A stretch of DNA of 64,000 nucleotides from Alligator mississippiensis. Taxonomy: Eukaryota > Chordata > Crocodylia > Alligatoridae. A model generated the notes under the pieces. It saw only the letters and a program-made list of their open reading frames with translations. It was not told the origin of the DNA and ran no database searches. Where the stretch lies: the NCBI RefSeq assembly GCF_030867095.1, contig NC_081824.1, positions 118,304,162-118,368,161 on the forward strand. The letters run 5' to 3'. Below, piece after piece: positions 50,201 through 61,105 of the stretch. Position 1 is the stretch's first letter, and every line of letters starts with the position of its first letter. Position numbers and translations under genes: made by a program.

Positions 50201-50465
50201 AGAATACCAAATAACCTGCGTGCTCTCTTCCTTGGCCAAAGTATCTGCCATCCTCCCCTGAAGTACTGATAGGACTAGTGGTTAAGTATTATTGAGTAGC
50301 TCTCTTCAACTCAAAGTAGAGAGGGACATGGATTTTTAATAATTAGCTGGAGAATTTTCCTATAAATCTTCCACAGGTTGCCCACCCCTGATTTAGGTAG
50401 CTTATGAGAAGCAAGAACAGCTCCTTGAGGGCCTAGAAGAGTGGAAAGAATCTAATGAAGACTTC
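44260..50465. other. Intergenic, nothing recognised apart from scraps
   Basis: AT-rich, largely unique-looking sequence. It holds a G13 run (48735-48747) and a hAT-like terminus near 50370-50397 ('acaggttgcccacccctgat'). No coding exon was recognised on either strand. Confidence 0.5.
48735..48747 (+). repeat. G13 homopolymer
   Basis: Thirteen consecutive G in an AT-rich region. Its length in the assembly may be unreliable. Confidence 0.8.
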
Positions 50466-50466
50466 T

Positions 50467-50971
50467 AGGTTAAGTACAGACAGTTAAAAAGCCTGAGACT
50501 GAATCAGTTCAATCTCCGCAGCTTAGTCTAAGCTACTTAGACTGAACTGATAAGCAAGTGAACAGACATTCACTTTTGATTCCAGAAATGCAGCCACATG
50601 CTTGCAATGGTCCAAGCCAGAAGCTGGGGAGTGCTAGAGAACACCTCTCTGCTTGGCTGGAGCAGACAGCTTGGGCCAAGGCTAGCCAGCCCGCCCACCC
50701 TGGAAGGGAAGGTTTCTGGAGGAGGTGCAAAGCATCCTGGGATGCTGAGGGACTGTAAATTAACCTGAATCTGGAGGGGATCTGGGATATAAGTTCAATG
50801 AACTGATTTAACTTACATCAGTTAAGTCTGATATTACATCCATCCAGGTTTATCTTAAACTGGTTTCAGTCACTTTGAGAGTAGTTTATGTGCACTCAAC
50901 TTCTGTTATATTAGATTTGAGCCAGTTTCTAATCTCTTATACTGGCTTATGTATAATTTCTGCCCCTAGCC
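50467..50971. mobile_element. TIR element copy 2 (family as 35344-35947)
   Basis: The left 'aggttaagtacagacagtta' and the right end, reverse complemented GGCTAGGGGCAGAAATTATA, are inverted. It aligns with 35344-35947 in the same orientation ('aaaaagcctgag', 'gcatcctgggatgctgaggg', 'cttaaactggtttcagtcac'). About 100 bp shorter in the GC-rich middle. No coding. Confidence 0.6.
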
Positions 50972-51245
50972 TTAAAGTCTGTGGTTAGCAATGTGTTGTT
51001 GTATTTGGGGGAAGTCCCAGACTGTGGGCAGGGGGAAGCTTGAAGGAGAAACTGACTGAAAACAGGTCCCTGCTTGGTTCCAGAGTGAGAAAGCAAAGAT
51101 AAATACTTCTGCTCTACTGGTAGGGTTGACTTCTGCAGTGGAAAGTAGCTACTGGTACCAGCAGTTTAAGTTTTGTCAGTGCCATTGATAAAAGTCAGTA
51201 ATAGTAACTTAGTGTCAGGGCTCCTCTAGACGTTCGGGTAAAGAT

Positions 51246-51372
51246 TTAATAGATTCATTAGACATTAGGGCTGGAAGGGACCTTGAAAGATCATCAAGTC
51301 CAGCTTCCTGTCCAAGGGGCAGGAAGTCAGCTAGGGTCAAAGGATCCCAGCAAGATAAGTGTCCAAAGGCAC
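51246..51372 (-). mobile_element. CR1 LINE 3' end fragment
   Basis: 'atagattcattagacattag' then 'ggctggaagggaccttgaaa' and 'gatcatcaagtccagc' is antisense CR1 3' UTR, about 125 bp. Confidence 0.75.
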
Positions 51373-51885
51373 AACAGGATTGGATACGTGATCCATACAA
51401 TCACCTCCTGCCATGCCACATGTGATGGTAGAAGGCGTGATTGTGGGATTCACCATGAGATCCAATTACACCTTATTGCCAATGCAGGTAGATCAGCTGC
51501 ACCAGGGTCTGTGGAGCCCTGACTGGGCTTGTTGCCAGCAGTGGGTGCACAGGCACCTCAGGGCAAGCAGCAGGGAAAGGGCTAAGAGTTCCCAATCCCT
51601 ACACCTTAAAGAGTATTGCTCAGTCCTGTCCCACATTGATATGGTAGAGAATTAATTGGCCTTTAACAGTTCCCACCCAATTCCAGTCTTTGGGTGATTA
51701 ACCAAAAGAGGTTACAGATGCTTTCTTGGTACCAGTAACAGGAGAGTTAGAGCTTTAGTCATACTTAGAGCATCACTGATATGAAGCAAAGTCTCTGGAG
51801 AATTGTCTTCTTTTAATCAGGAGAGTTTCTTTCCAAATACTGTTCTTCCCTTGTGAATCAGTTATCAGCTAGCAGCTAGAATCAC

Positions 51886-52060
51886 AAAAAGTTAGGGTTG
51901 GAAGGGACCTCAGGAGGTCATCTAGTCCAACCCCCTGTTCAAAGCAGGACCATCCCCAACTAGATCATCCCAGCTAAAGCTTTGTCCAGCCAGGTTTTGA
52001 AACTCTTCAAGGATGGAGCTTCTACCACTCTCTGGGTAATTTGTTCCACTGGCAAGTTTT
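51886..52060 (-). mobile_element. CR1 LINE 3' end fragment
   Basis: 'agggttggaagggacctcag', 'gaggtcatctagtccaaccc', 'cagccaggttttgaaactct' and 'ttccactg' occur in the classical antisense CR1 order. Longer and cleaner than the copies at 44160 and 51246. Confidence 0.8.
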
Positions 52061-52739
52061 GGTGAAAAACATCAACCACCAAAGGAAGCTTCTGGAATAT
52101 GGATTTTGCCAAATATCAGAAGACACCAGCTTCTTCCATCAGTTAAAGAAACCTGATAATCATGAAGTTTGAAGCAGAAGGGCTAAGGTTCAGCTCTTAG
52201 GCAACAGTTACCCTAGTTCTGCAATTACAGGAAAAAGGAAAGAGGTTTTTGTTTTTAAAAGCTAATGGGCAAATCTGGTAAAAGCTTCTCACTAAGCAAC
52301 ACTAACCATTGCTTACACATTGACCAGGAATGCATCAACATTTTCAGACACACACAGAATTAAGAAGTTACCAAGAAGAGGTCTGTCCTCTATGTCCTAA
52401 GATAGAAAAAAAAGCAAGAACACACAGAATGCAGGCATGACCAGAGTCTTGCTGGTTAAAAAATTCTGATCTCTTCTATTTGAAACACATCCACAAGGAC
52501 AAGAAGTAGGAATCACTCACACTTGAAAAAATACAATATAGGCCTTATTGAATGTATGGATAAGATATCCCCTTCCCAAGTATTCCAACAGAAGTCTCTC
52601 TCACATTTCAGAACAAGCTTTTTTGCTTTTTCCTGTCTTTTAGATGACACATTTAACTTAATAAAAGTTGTCCGATTTTTTGTGAACTGTGAAGAGACAA
52701 AAAAAGTTTGAATGGATGTAGACGACAATCAAACACACA

Positions 52740-53504
52740 CCAATGATAAAAAATAATATTTATTGTATAGGCTCTCTCAACAAAATGTCAACAAAATAGA
52801 AACAAGCAAAAGGGGAAGACAGCATAGTTTCCATAATGTATTTATACTATGCTTGTACAAACAGAAATCTCTCCAGAGCTTCTTTAAACATAGAACACAA
52901 CTCTCACATTTCAGGCAGTGAACATCAAGCCCAAATCTAACTTAAAACAAGAAAAACTGCCTCTACAAATTATGGAGACATAAGTTTCTTGATTTACCCA
53001 TAATAAATTAGGAAACAGCATTCCACATACAAACAGAATTGCTTTAGCAAGCAACAAGGAAACTCAAGGATACATTGCATCTGCTTGATCAAAGAAAAAT
53101 AATGACTACCATGGTATAAACCTGTTCGTCTTAATTTCCTCATCTATTCATATCGTTTAGAAGCTGCCATGTTTCAGCTTCCATACTAAGAAAAATACAG
53201 TCTTTTTGCACATGATCTACTTCCACAGGTTTCCCATTCCAAGCATCTAATAGTGTAGCTTTGAACACACTGCTTTGTAGCTATATGCAGCTAAATGCCC
53301 TATTTATTATAAAAGCAAACAACACCTTCACAAGCTTGGCTGTTGGGACACTCTAATAGAAAGAAAATAGTAGTTTTACAAGTCCTAGCTCCAAGTATTC
53401 TGGATTGCTATATCCTGGGACATGTTTTCCAACAAATTGCTGAAGTGGTCCCACCACTCTAAAGTATACATGTTACTTCATTTCTCCCAGGAGATCTGCA
53501 CCTG
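52740..53504 (-). other. MTFR2: MTFR2 3' UTR
   Basis: Minus-strand sequence after the stop codon of the terminal exon, about 765 nt and AT-rich. It ends near the polyadenylation signal at 52759-52764. A second AATAAA (plus-strand tttatt at about 53302) could give a short form of about 200 nt. Confidence 0.6.
52759..52764 (-). terminator. MTFR2: Candidate polyadenylation signal AATAAA (MTFR2)
   Basis: AATAAA on the minus strand with an AT-rich cleavage region and 'ttggtgtgtgtttgattg' type GT-rich sequence downstream. It is the most plausible end of the MTFR2 transcript. Confidence 0.55.
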
Positions 53505-53603
53505 TTAAATATGTGATCTTGCTTTCAGTGTTGACACCTGTTTTAGCTCCTTAGCTCCAATAAGGTTATTCTTTATGTTTGGCTTCAAAACGTGACGTCC
53601 AAC
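53505..53603 (-). CDS. MTFR2: MTFR2 terminal coding exon
   Basis: The acceptor on the minus strand is ctcttttaaag/. In the frame left by the previous exon it reads VGRHVLKPNIKNNLIGAKEL, then KQVSTLKARSHI and TAA (53505-53507), 33 codons in all. The GRHVLKP motif resembles the GPHMLKP found at the C-terminus of the paralogue MTFR1 and a FGHHI-type segment in human MTFR2 (both from memory). The exon is inferred from phase, acceptor quality and this motif; it is short, so some doubt remains. Confidence 0.7.
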   Translation of the reverse strand, partial: VGRHVLKPNIKNNLIGAKELKQVSTLKARSHI

Positions 53604-54598
53604 CTTTAAAAGAGAAGATATTTTAAATAAATATTTTTAGACAACTCATAATTGAATAGCAAAAGGGAAGTTTTCAATATAAAGATACTGGACATTTGAA
53701 GGGCTGCTGCACTCTTCCCATAACTTAAGAAAAATAAATTATTACATTAGCAATAACTTTAAGTACACATATTCCTCAAACACAAGGCAGCATTTCTAAT
53801 TAGAAACCTTGCAGCCAAGCTCTCCAGTCTAAAAAACCAACCTCTCATTCTTCAGTACCTGACCTCAATACAGATAAATTCAAATATTTGCTTGCCTTTT
53901 CAGCAACAGAAAAAAAAACTGACCAGACCAATTCACAAATGTCACATGCATATACAAACAACTAATACTGATCTGGCTGCTGGGTAAGATTCTGAATATA
54001 ACTCTTTCCATCTTCTTTCTTTGATTTTTGTCCACAATTTTCCATCAGTTTGACACAACTTGTTTTGGGTGACGTTCAAATTACGACTCTCTAATACACT
54101 GAACCAGTTGTGCTGCTTACATAAAGAGAAACACCTGAAGTTTCTGAATTAAGTGGCTGATTTTGCTGTAGCAAGTTTCAGTTTATCTGTTTATTTTTTT
54201 ATACTGACTATAATACTCTGCTGAGACTGTAGCGATAGTATTTAATTTTGCTCGGTTGTGTTTAAGTTTAGTGTCTTGCTGTAGAATTTCTTACTGAATA
54301 TAAAATGTATGGATATGGTTTGATTAAAATTGCATGTCACTACAAACTTCAGAAAAGAGAAAATGATGGTAGGAGATGCAAATATGGATCTAGTCTCCAT
54401 GAGAATTCTTATAATTGGAAAACTAGTCAATCCTACATCAATCCTTTTCACTCAGCTAGCTAACCATCAATATAATGATGGCTGCAGGGGAACTTCTAGA
54501 TTTCACCAACAGGTTTTAGATTCTGTAGATAATATGTCTCTCACTGAGACTTAAAAACAGATTACTGAAACGAAGACATCATGTAGGGCAATGGTTGG

Positions 54599-54748
54599 CA
54601 ATGATTTTTGGCAGCAGATCCAAAAGGGCCAGCACTAGGACTCAAATATTGCTGCTGCTTCTTACCACACCTAGCTATCATATGGGTGAGGACCTCCAAA
54701 TCCAATGGCTCTGTAGGTCGGATCCAGGCCACAGGTTGCCAACCCCTG
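54599..54748. mobile_element. Short hAT-like MITE
   Basis: The left CAATGGTTGGCAATGATTTT and the right end, reverse complemented CAGGGGTTGGCAACCTGTGG, are inverted with 'ggatcc'-type words inside both ends. 150 bp. The flanks (atgtaggg and atgcaaca) could be a decayed 8-bp duplication. Confidence 0.5.
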
Positions 54749-54783
54749 ATGCAACAGGGAGAGGGTGGGAGGTGGCTCCCGTT

Positions 54784-55090
54784 ACTATGTGCCACTTATT
54801 TGGGAGCCACTGGTCCAGCACTTGCCCAGCAGCTCCCGCTGCTGCTCCTGCCACTCATCCAGGAGGGCGGGGGGGGGAGGAGTACGTACCCCTGGATCTA
54901 CACAGGGAGGGGCAGGGCAGGGCAGGCAGGGCTGGGGCTGCACGGGGCTCTTCCCAGACTGCCCTGCCCTACCCTGCGCAGATCCAGGGGCACATGCCCC
55001 CCCCCCGGAGAGCAGCGGCAGCAGCAGTGGGAGCCGCCAGACAAGCAGGTGAGCACCAGACCAGTGGCTCCCAAACAAGCAGTACGCAGC
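54784..55090. repeat. Large GC-rich palindrome
   Basis: Left arm 54784-54925 and right arm 54959-55090 are inverted copies. Each contains 'tttgggagccactggtc', a 'gctgctgctcc' block, 'cccctggatct.c.cagg' and 'gggcagggcag'. The loop is about 33 bp. Long open frames here on both strands come from the GC-rich, stop-poor composition and are not genes. Confidence 0.75.
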
Positions 55091-55289
55091 AGCGGGAGCA
55101 GCCTCCCCTGCCCCAAGCCACAGCTCCATCCCTCACCTGTCCCACCCCAGCTGGGCAGCGCTTGCCCCAGCCCCTGCCCCAGCCCCACTCCTTCCTCACC
55201 ATGGGGGCTTTGATCTGCCCTGCCACACCTCTCCCTTCCCCCTCCCCTACCACCACACCAGACTTACCATCTTCACGCAGCTCTCCAAG

Positions 55290-55390
55290 CTGCCAGGCTG
55301 GTATCGGAAATTGGATCGGTATCAGCCAATATGCCTCCTTAAAAATCGGCTATCGGTATTGGCCCCAAAAATCTCTAATGGTGCACCCCT
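55290..55390 (-). mobile_element. hAT-like terminus (AGGGGTGCACCATTAGAGAT)
   Basis: Read on the minus strand it begins AGGGGTGCACCATTAGAGAT, then alternates 'ccgata' and 'ccgattttt' words (ttggccccaaaaatc / tatcggtat on plus). This is the end of a known style of vertebrate hAT element. The opposite end may be the region near 54756, which would make the palindrome its interior. Confidence 0.55.
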
Positions 55391-56220
55391 ACTTGACAGT
55401 AGCATTGATTCTTTTAGTTCTACATTTAAATTTTTTCCTTCTTACTTTCAGTATCAAGTAGTGAACTTAAAAGAGAAATTCTATCCAGAAGAGTACATTC
55501 AGGGCAAAATTTCAATTGTTTATTTGAAGAAGGAAATTGTTAGTTGAAGTTGGCTGTAGTTGTCTTACTAAGTTGTAGATTTTTTCCATGAACAGCTTAA
55601 AAGGTAATTATTAACTTATTTTTCTTTTCTGGGGATATTACACATGAACAGACATTGCTCTCAAATGAAACACAGTAAGAACGAGCTGCTCAAACAGTGT
55701 TATTTTTCACTAAAAATTACTTTAAATGTGTCACTTGCATATGCAAACTCAATTATTTGTTCATTTGGTTCAAGATCAAATGAGTCATTAAGCAAAACTG
55801 TCTATAGATATAAACTAGTTAATTTGCATTTTGGAATGAGGAATCCATTCTTATCTTGCTCCTGACAATAAATATGTTTAAGTTTAGGTTAAAAAAAAGA
55901 TAGATGACTTGAGTGGAGAAATCACTTAACTCCTATGATGAAGAGATGATGTCCTGTCCCTTTAAAATTACATTTGTTTGTTACCTACTAAACACTAAAA
56001 TCACTTTCCCAGTACTGCCACAGCATTCATATTTATACTATGACTAAGAAACAGCCACTTCATGAAGTTAACATGGAATTTAAAAACAAGTAGTCAGCTT
56101 TTGGTCATTATCTCAGATGCCTTGTCCATCTTTCTAGATTTTAGCAAAATAGGCCCCCTACAGTTCTATTGCCATCTTTTCTACATCTCATGTTAGTTAA
56201 ATACATTCACAAGCTATGTC

Positions 56221-56925
56221 ATAGATTCATAGATTGTTAGGGGCTGGAAGGGACCTTGCAGATAATCGGGTCCAGCCCCCACTCCCACCCCCTCTCTAGG
56301 AAGGAAGACAACTGGAGTCAAGTGAAGTGACCCCAGTGAGGTGACTGTCTAGTCTCCTCTTGATAACCTCCAGGGTAGGTGACTGCACCACCTCTGGAGG
56401 GAGTTTATTCCACAGTCTGGACACCCTGACTGTGAAGGAGTTTTTCTTGGAATTGAGTCTGAAGCAGCCTTCCAGGAGCTTGTATCCATTGGTCCTGGCC
56501 TTCCCTGGGGGTATCCTAGTGAACAGTTGTTCATCAAGCTCTTGATGCACTCCTGATATAGCGGTAAGCTGCTATCAAGTCCCCTCTCAACCTTCTCTTC
56601 TTTAGGCTAAAGAGGCCCAGGTCCCTCAGCCTCTCCTTGTATGGCTTGACTTGCAAGTCCCTGATCATATGGGAGGCTCTTTTCTGGACCCTATCAAGTT
56701 TTCCACATCCTTATTGAAGTGCAATGCCCAGAACTGGACACAGTACTCCAGCTGCAGTCTCACCAGTGTTGAGTACAGCGGGAGTATCACTTCCTTAGTT
56801 TTACACGAGATGCATGCCAGCATGTTGTTTGACCTGCTGACCACCACCTCACACTGACGGCTCATGTTCACACGGTGGTCAACCACTACTCCAGGTCCCT
56901 TTCAGCCATGGTACAATGTCTTTGT
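56221..56925 (-). mobile_element. CR1 LINE, 5'-truncated
   Basis: The plus strand begins 'atagattcatagattgttag', then gives antisense 3' UTR and ORF2 C-terminus (VRLQLEYCVQFWALHF block near 56740). About 700 bp; it ends before the reverse-transcriptase FADD region. Coding is split between frames. Lies in the MTFR2 intron. Confidence 0.85.
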
Positions 56926-56970
56926 CTTTAGTTTTTTACTACTCCAGAGGACAGGCCATACCAACATTCA

Positions 56971-57348
<378 letters not shown>

Positions 57349-58076
57349 CTATTTCAGACACAACATGAAGTATATAGAAGTATCATTTCACAAATAACAT
57401 GGCTCATAGTGTTCAGAAATGACTAAGGCCAAACAAGAATACAACAAATCCAAGAATTGTACAAAAAATTATCAGCTTCAAAGTCACAACTAAATCCTTC
57501 AAATGTATTTGATATTGTTTCTTTATTCTAGATAATAATACTGTGCTTAGGTTCTAAAAATAGAATTATAAAAGCAGTTTCATTGTCAAAATACAGTAAT
57601 GTGAGCCCTGTATTACCAGATTCTATCACATGCATTTTACTAAATAAAACTTGATTTACTGCTCATTAAATGGTCTGTTACACATCTAATTTTTACAAGT
57701 GAAAAAATAGGCCTTCGTGCACTCTCACAAAGGTGAAAAAAGATGTAAAGTTTCTCAACAGACTTTATTATTGTGAAGCCTAGTGAAGACTTCCATCACA
57801 ATTATAAAAAATGCCACAAAATGTAATAGTTATCCCTTTGGCTACAGAAGACCCCATCTGCAAAATATTTCAACAAAAACGCTTTAAACAACAGGGTGCC
57901 AGATGAGCATAGATATAAAGGCTGTTTTCGTCCCAAGTACATATCCAAATACTCCAACATAAGTTGGAAACACTAAGTGTCTATTTACAAATGACTTCTT
58001 CTCATTCAAATTCAGAAGAATTAGTATTGCTTTATTCAACTTAGTTATTTGGGACCAGACTGAAATAAGTCAGTAA

Positions 58077-58147
58077 ATAAATAAATAAATAGACTCTCTC
58101 CTCCCCCGACCTCCATACACATAAACACACACACGCGCGCGCGCGTA
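58077..58147. repeat. (AAAT)n, then (CA)n(CG)n microsatellites
   Basis: A short (aaat)4 run at about 58077-58092, then CA repeats switching to 'cgcgcgcgcg' at 58134-58145. The CG block is unusual in a CpG-poor region. Confidence 0.8.
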
Positions 58148-58333
58148 CACACACTTAGCTGCCCGAAGTGCAACTTAGGCAGAAGTTAGGCATCAAAGAG
58201 CAGGCAGCTAAAAGCAAAAGCACTAGGGGCTGTGTGAAGCTTCGGTCCCCAATTCAATTCAGTGGAGATTCAGCCCAATTCGGTGTCCAAATCTCCAAAT
58301 CGAATCAAGAGACTCTTTAATCTCTCCGAATCA

Positions 58334-59615
58334 AATCACAGAATCATAGAAGTAGGGTCAGAAGAGACCTTGTAGATCTTCGAGTCCAACCCCCTGCCTG
58401 GGCAGGAGGGAAACTGGGCTCAAGTGACCCCAGCCAGGTAGGTATCGAGCCACTTCTTAAAGACCCCCAGAGTAGGAGCCAGCACCACTTCCCTTGGAAG
58501 TCGGTTCTAGATCCTAGCCGCTCTAACTGTGAAGTAGTTCCTACGGATGTCTAGTCTAAACCTACTCTCCAACAACTTGTGGCCGTTATTCTTTGTTATC
58601 CCGGGGGGCGCTAGGGGAAACAAGGTCTCCCCCAAACCCTTCTGGTCCCCCCTAGTGAGTTTACAGATGGTCACCAGGTACCCCCTCAGCATTCTCTTGT
58701 GAAGGCTGAACAGGTTCAGGTCCCGTAGCCTCTCATTGTAGGGTCTGCCCTGCTGTCTCCGGATCATGTGGGTGGCCCTCCTCTGGACCCTCTCAATGTT
58801 GTCCACATCCCTCTTGAAGTAGGGTGCCCAGAACTGGACACAGTACTCCAGCTGTGGCCTGACCAGTGTCACAGAGGGGGAGGATCACCTCCTTGGCCCT
58901 ACTTGAGATGCACCTGTGGATGCACGATAGGGTCCAGTTAGCCCTGCCGACCGTGACCTCGCACTGTCAGCCCATGTTCATCTTGGAGTCAATGATGACT
59001 CCAAGAACCCTTTCTGCCTCCGTGCTCTCAAGAAGGGAGTTTCCCATCTTATAAGTGTGCTGCCGGTTACTACTGCCTAAGTGCAGCACCCTGCGCTTGT
59101 CCATATTGAAACGCATCCTGTTTTTGTTAGCCCACCCTTGCAACCTATCCAGGTCTTGCTGCAGTCTTTCCCTCCCTACTAGCGTGTCCACCTCACCCCA
59201 AATTTTGGTATCATCAGCAAATTTGAACAGGTTGCTTTTCACCCCGTCGTCCAAATCGCTGATAAAGAAACTGAACAGCGCAGGCCCAAGGACCGAGCCC
59301 TGGGGGACTCCGCTGCCCACTTCCCCGAATATGACTCGACCACCACCACCCTCTGAGTACGACCCTTCAGCCAATTAGCAATCCATCTCACCGTGTAGGC
59401 ATCGATGCCACAGTCGCCTAGTTTTTTAACGAGGATGGGGTGGGAGACAGTGTCGAAGGCCTTGCTGAAGTCCAGAAAGACTACATCCACGGCGACACCT
59501 GCATCCAATGCTTTTGTGACCTGATCATAAAAGGCAATAGGTTGGTCTGACATGACCTGCCCCTAATGAAACCATGGTGGTTGCCCTTGAGCATCATCCC
59601 TGATGCCGGCCCATC
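58334..59615 (-). mobile_element. CR1 LINE with reverse-transcriptase region
   Basis: The plus strand begins 'acagaatcatagaagtaggg' and ends about 59615. Antisense frames encode RT motif A (FLDFSKAFDTVSHP, Asp-containing block at about 59452-59472), motif B (SGVPQGSVLGP), motif C FADD (59210-59221) and the C-terminal VRPQLEYCVQFWAPYF block (near 58850). This is the best-preserved CR1 in the window. It is still 5'-truncated (no endonuclease) and needs more than one frame, so it is not active. Confidence 0.9.
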
Positions 59616-59693
59616 ACAGATGTCAGAACCCTCCAAATCAGAACCCTCCAAATCGATTCAGAGAGATTCAGTGCTTCGGATATAGACATAGTT

Positions 59694-60159
59694 TTAAATG
59701 TTTTTTCTACATACCTCAAGGTACCAGGCAGCCCGTGAATGCTGTGATGCTGGGGCGGATGGAGCATCCCACAGGAGCACAGAGGGGTCCCCAGAGCACT
59801 CAGCAGCAGACCCAGAAGTGGACCAGAAGCACTTCCAGTCCACTTTTGGGTCCACTGGGGAGCATGCTCGGGACCCCTCCCCGACTCAGCAATTGGTACC
59901 TCCTGGGTTTGAGGCAGCACCCGGGATCCCCCCGCGACCAATTGCCAAGCCGGGCGGAGGTGCGGTGGTGGCCCTGCAGCACACTCAGCAGCAGATCCAG
60001 AAGTGGATCGTAGGTACTTCCAGTCCACTTCCAGGTTCGCCACTGAGCATTGCAGGGGCTAGCGGGGGGGCGTACTCCTGTGAGACATTCCATCTGCCCC
60101 AGCATCACAGCATTCACGAGCCATGCCTGGTACCTCAAGGTATATAGAAAAAACATTTC
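59694..60159. repeat. Palindrome with about 200-bp arms
   Basis: Left arm 59694-59897 and right arm 59937-60159 are inverted copies. The outer edges are 'ttttttctacatacctcaag' and 'cctcaaggtatatagaaaaa'. The inner landmarks 'gtgaatgctgtgatgctggg' and 'cccagcatcacagcattcac' are exact complements, and 'gaagtgga.c.gaag..ctt' recurs. The spacer is about 40 bp. Confidence 0.75.
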
Positions 60160-61105
60160 ATAGTTTCTTAGTAGTTTGGGGTCAGAAGGGACCTGAACAG
60201 ATCATCTAATCTGACCCCCTGCCACTGGCAGGAGCAAACGCTGGGATCACATGACCCCAGACAGGTGTTCGTCCAACTTCTTTTTGAATTTACCCAAGGT
60301 AGGAGCAAGGACCACTTCCCTAGGAAAATGGCTCCAAATCCTAGCCACACTAACAGTGAAATAGTGCCTCCTAATCTCTAACCTGAACCTATTCTCCAGC
60401 AGCTTCTGGCCATTGTTCCTCGTCACCCCAGATGCTGCTGGGGGGGAATAGAGCCCTTCCTATTTGCTGCTGATCTCCCCTAATGAGTTTGTAAGCAGCC
60501 ACCAAATCCCCCTTCAGCCTCCGCTTGCTGAGGCTGAACAGGTTCAGGTCCCTCAGCCTCTGCTCATAGGGCCTGCCCTGTTGCCCTCCAACCAAGCAGG
60601 TGGCACTCCTCTGAACCCTCTCCAGGCTGGCCACATCCCTTTTGAAGTGCGGCGCCCAGTACTGGACACAGCACTCCAATTGTGGCCTGACCAATGTCGC
60701 CTAGAGGGGGAGTATCACCTCTCTGGACTGGCTTGAGATGCACTTTGGATGCATGACAAGGTACAGTTGGCTTTGCTGGCTGCGGTCTGGCATTGGCAGC
60801 TCATGTTCATCTTGAAGTCAATAATGACTCCAAGATCCCTTTCCGCCTCTGTACTTTCAAGAAGGGAACTCCCCAACCTCTATGTATGCTGTGGATTCCT
60901 TCTCCCAAGGTGTAGTACCCTGCATTTGTCTACGTTGAACCCCATCCTATTCTCATCTGCCCACTTTTGTAGTCTGTCTAAATCTAATTGCAGCCTCTCT
61001 CTCCCTTCGAGCATGCTTACCTCTCCCCACATCTTGGTGCCATTGGCAAACTTGGACAACGTGTTTTCCACCCCCTCATCCAAGTTGCTGATGAAGTCGC
61101 TGATT
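60160..61105 (-). mobile_element. CR1 LINE, degraded RT motif
   Basis: The plus strand begins 'tcatagtttcttagtagttt', then gives antisense CR1 3' UTR and ORF2. The C-terminal VRPQLECCVQYWAPHF block is near 60670. The RT motif C context reads SKFANGTKMWGEV where FADD is expected, so the catalytic Asp pair is lost. About 945 bp. It interrupts the fold-back element between 'gaaaaaacattt' and 'aaagctgtgtctatggcc'. Confidence 0.85.

Noticed and set aside
54595-55461. Open frame of 288 codons on the plus strand, with several overlapping frames on both strands
   Set aside because: It runs through a GC-rich palindrome and hAT-like ends. Long frames appear on both strands because the region is stop-poor, and the translation is low-complexity with no domain.
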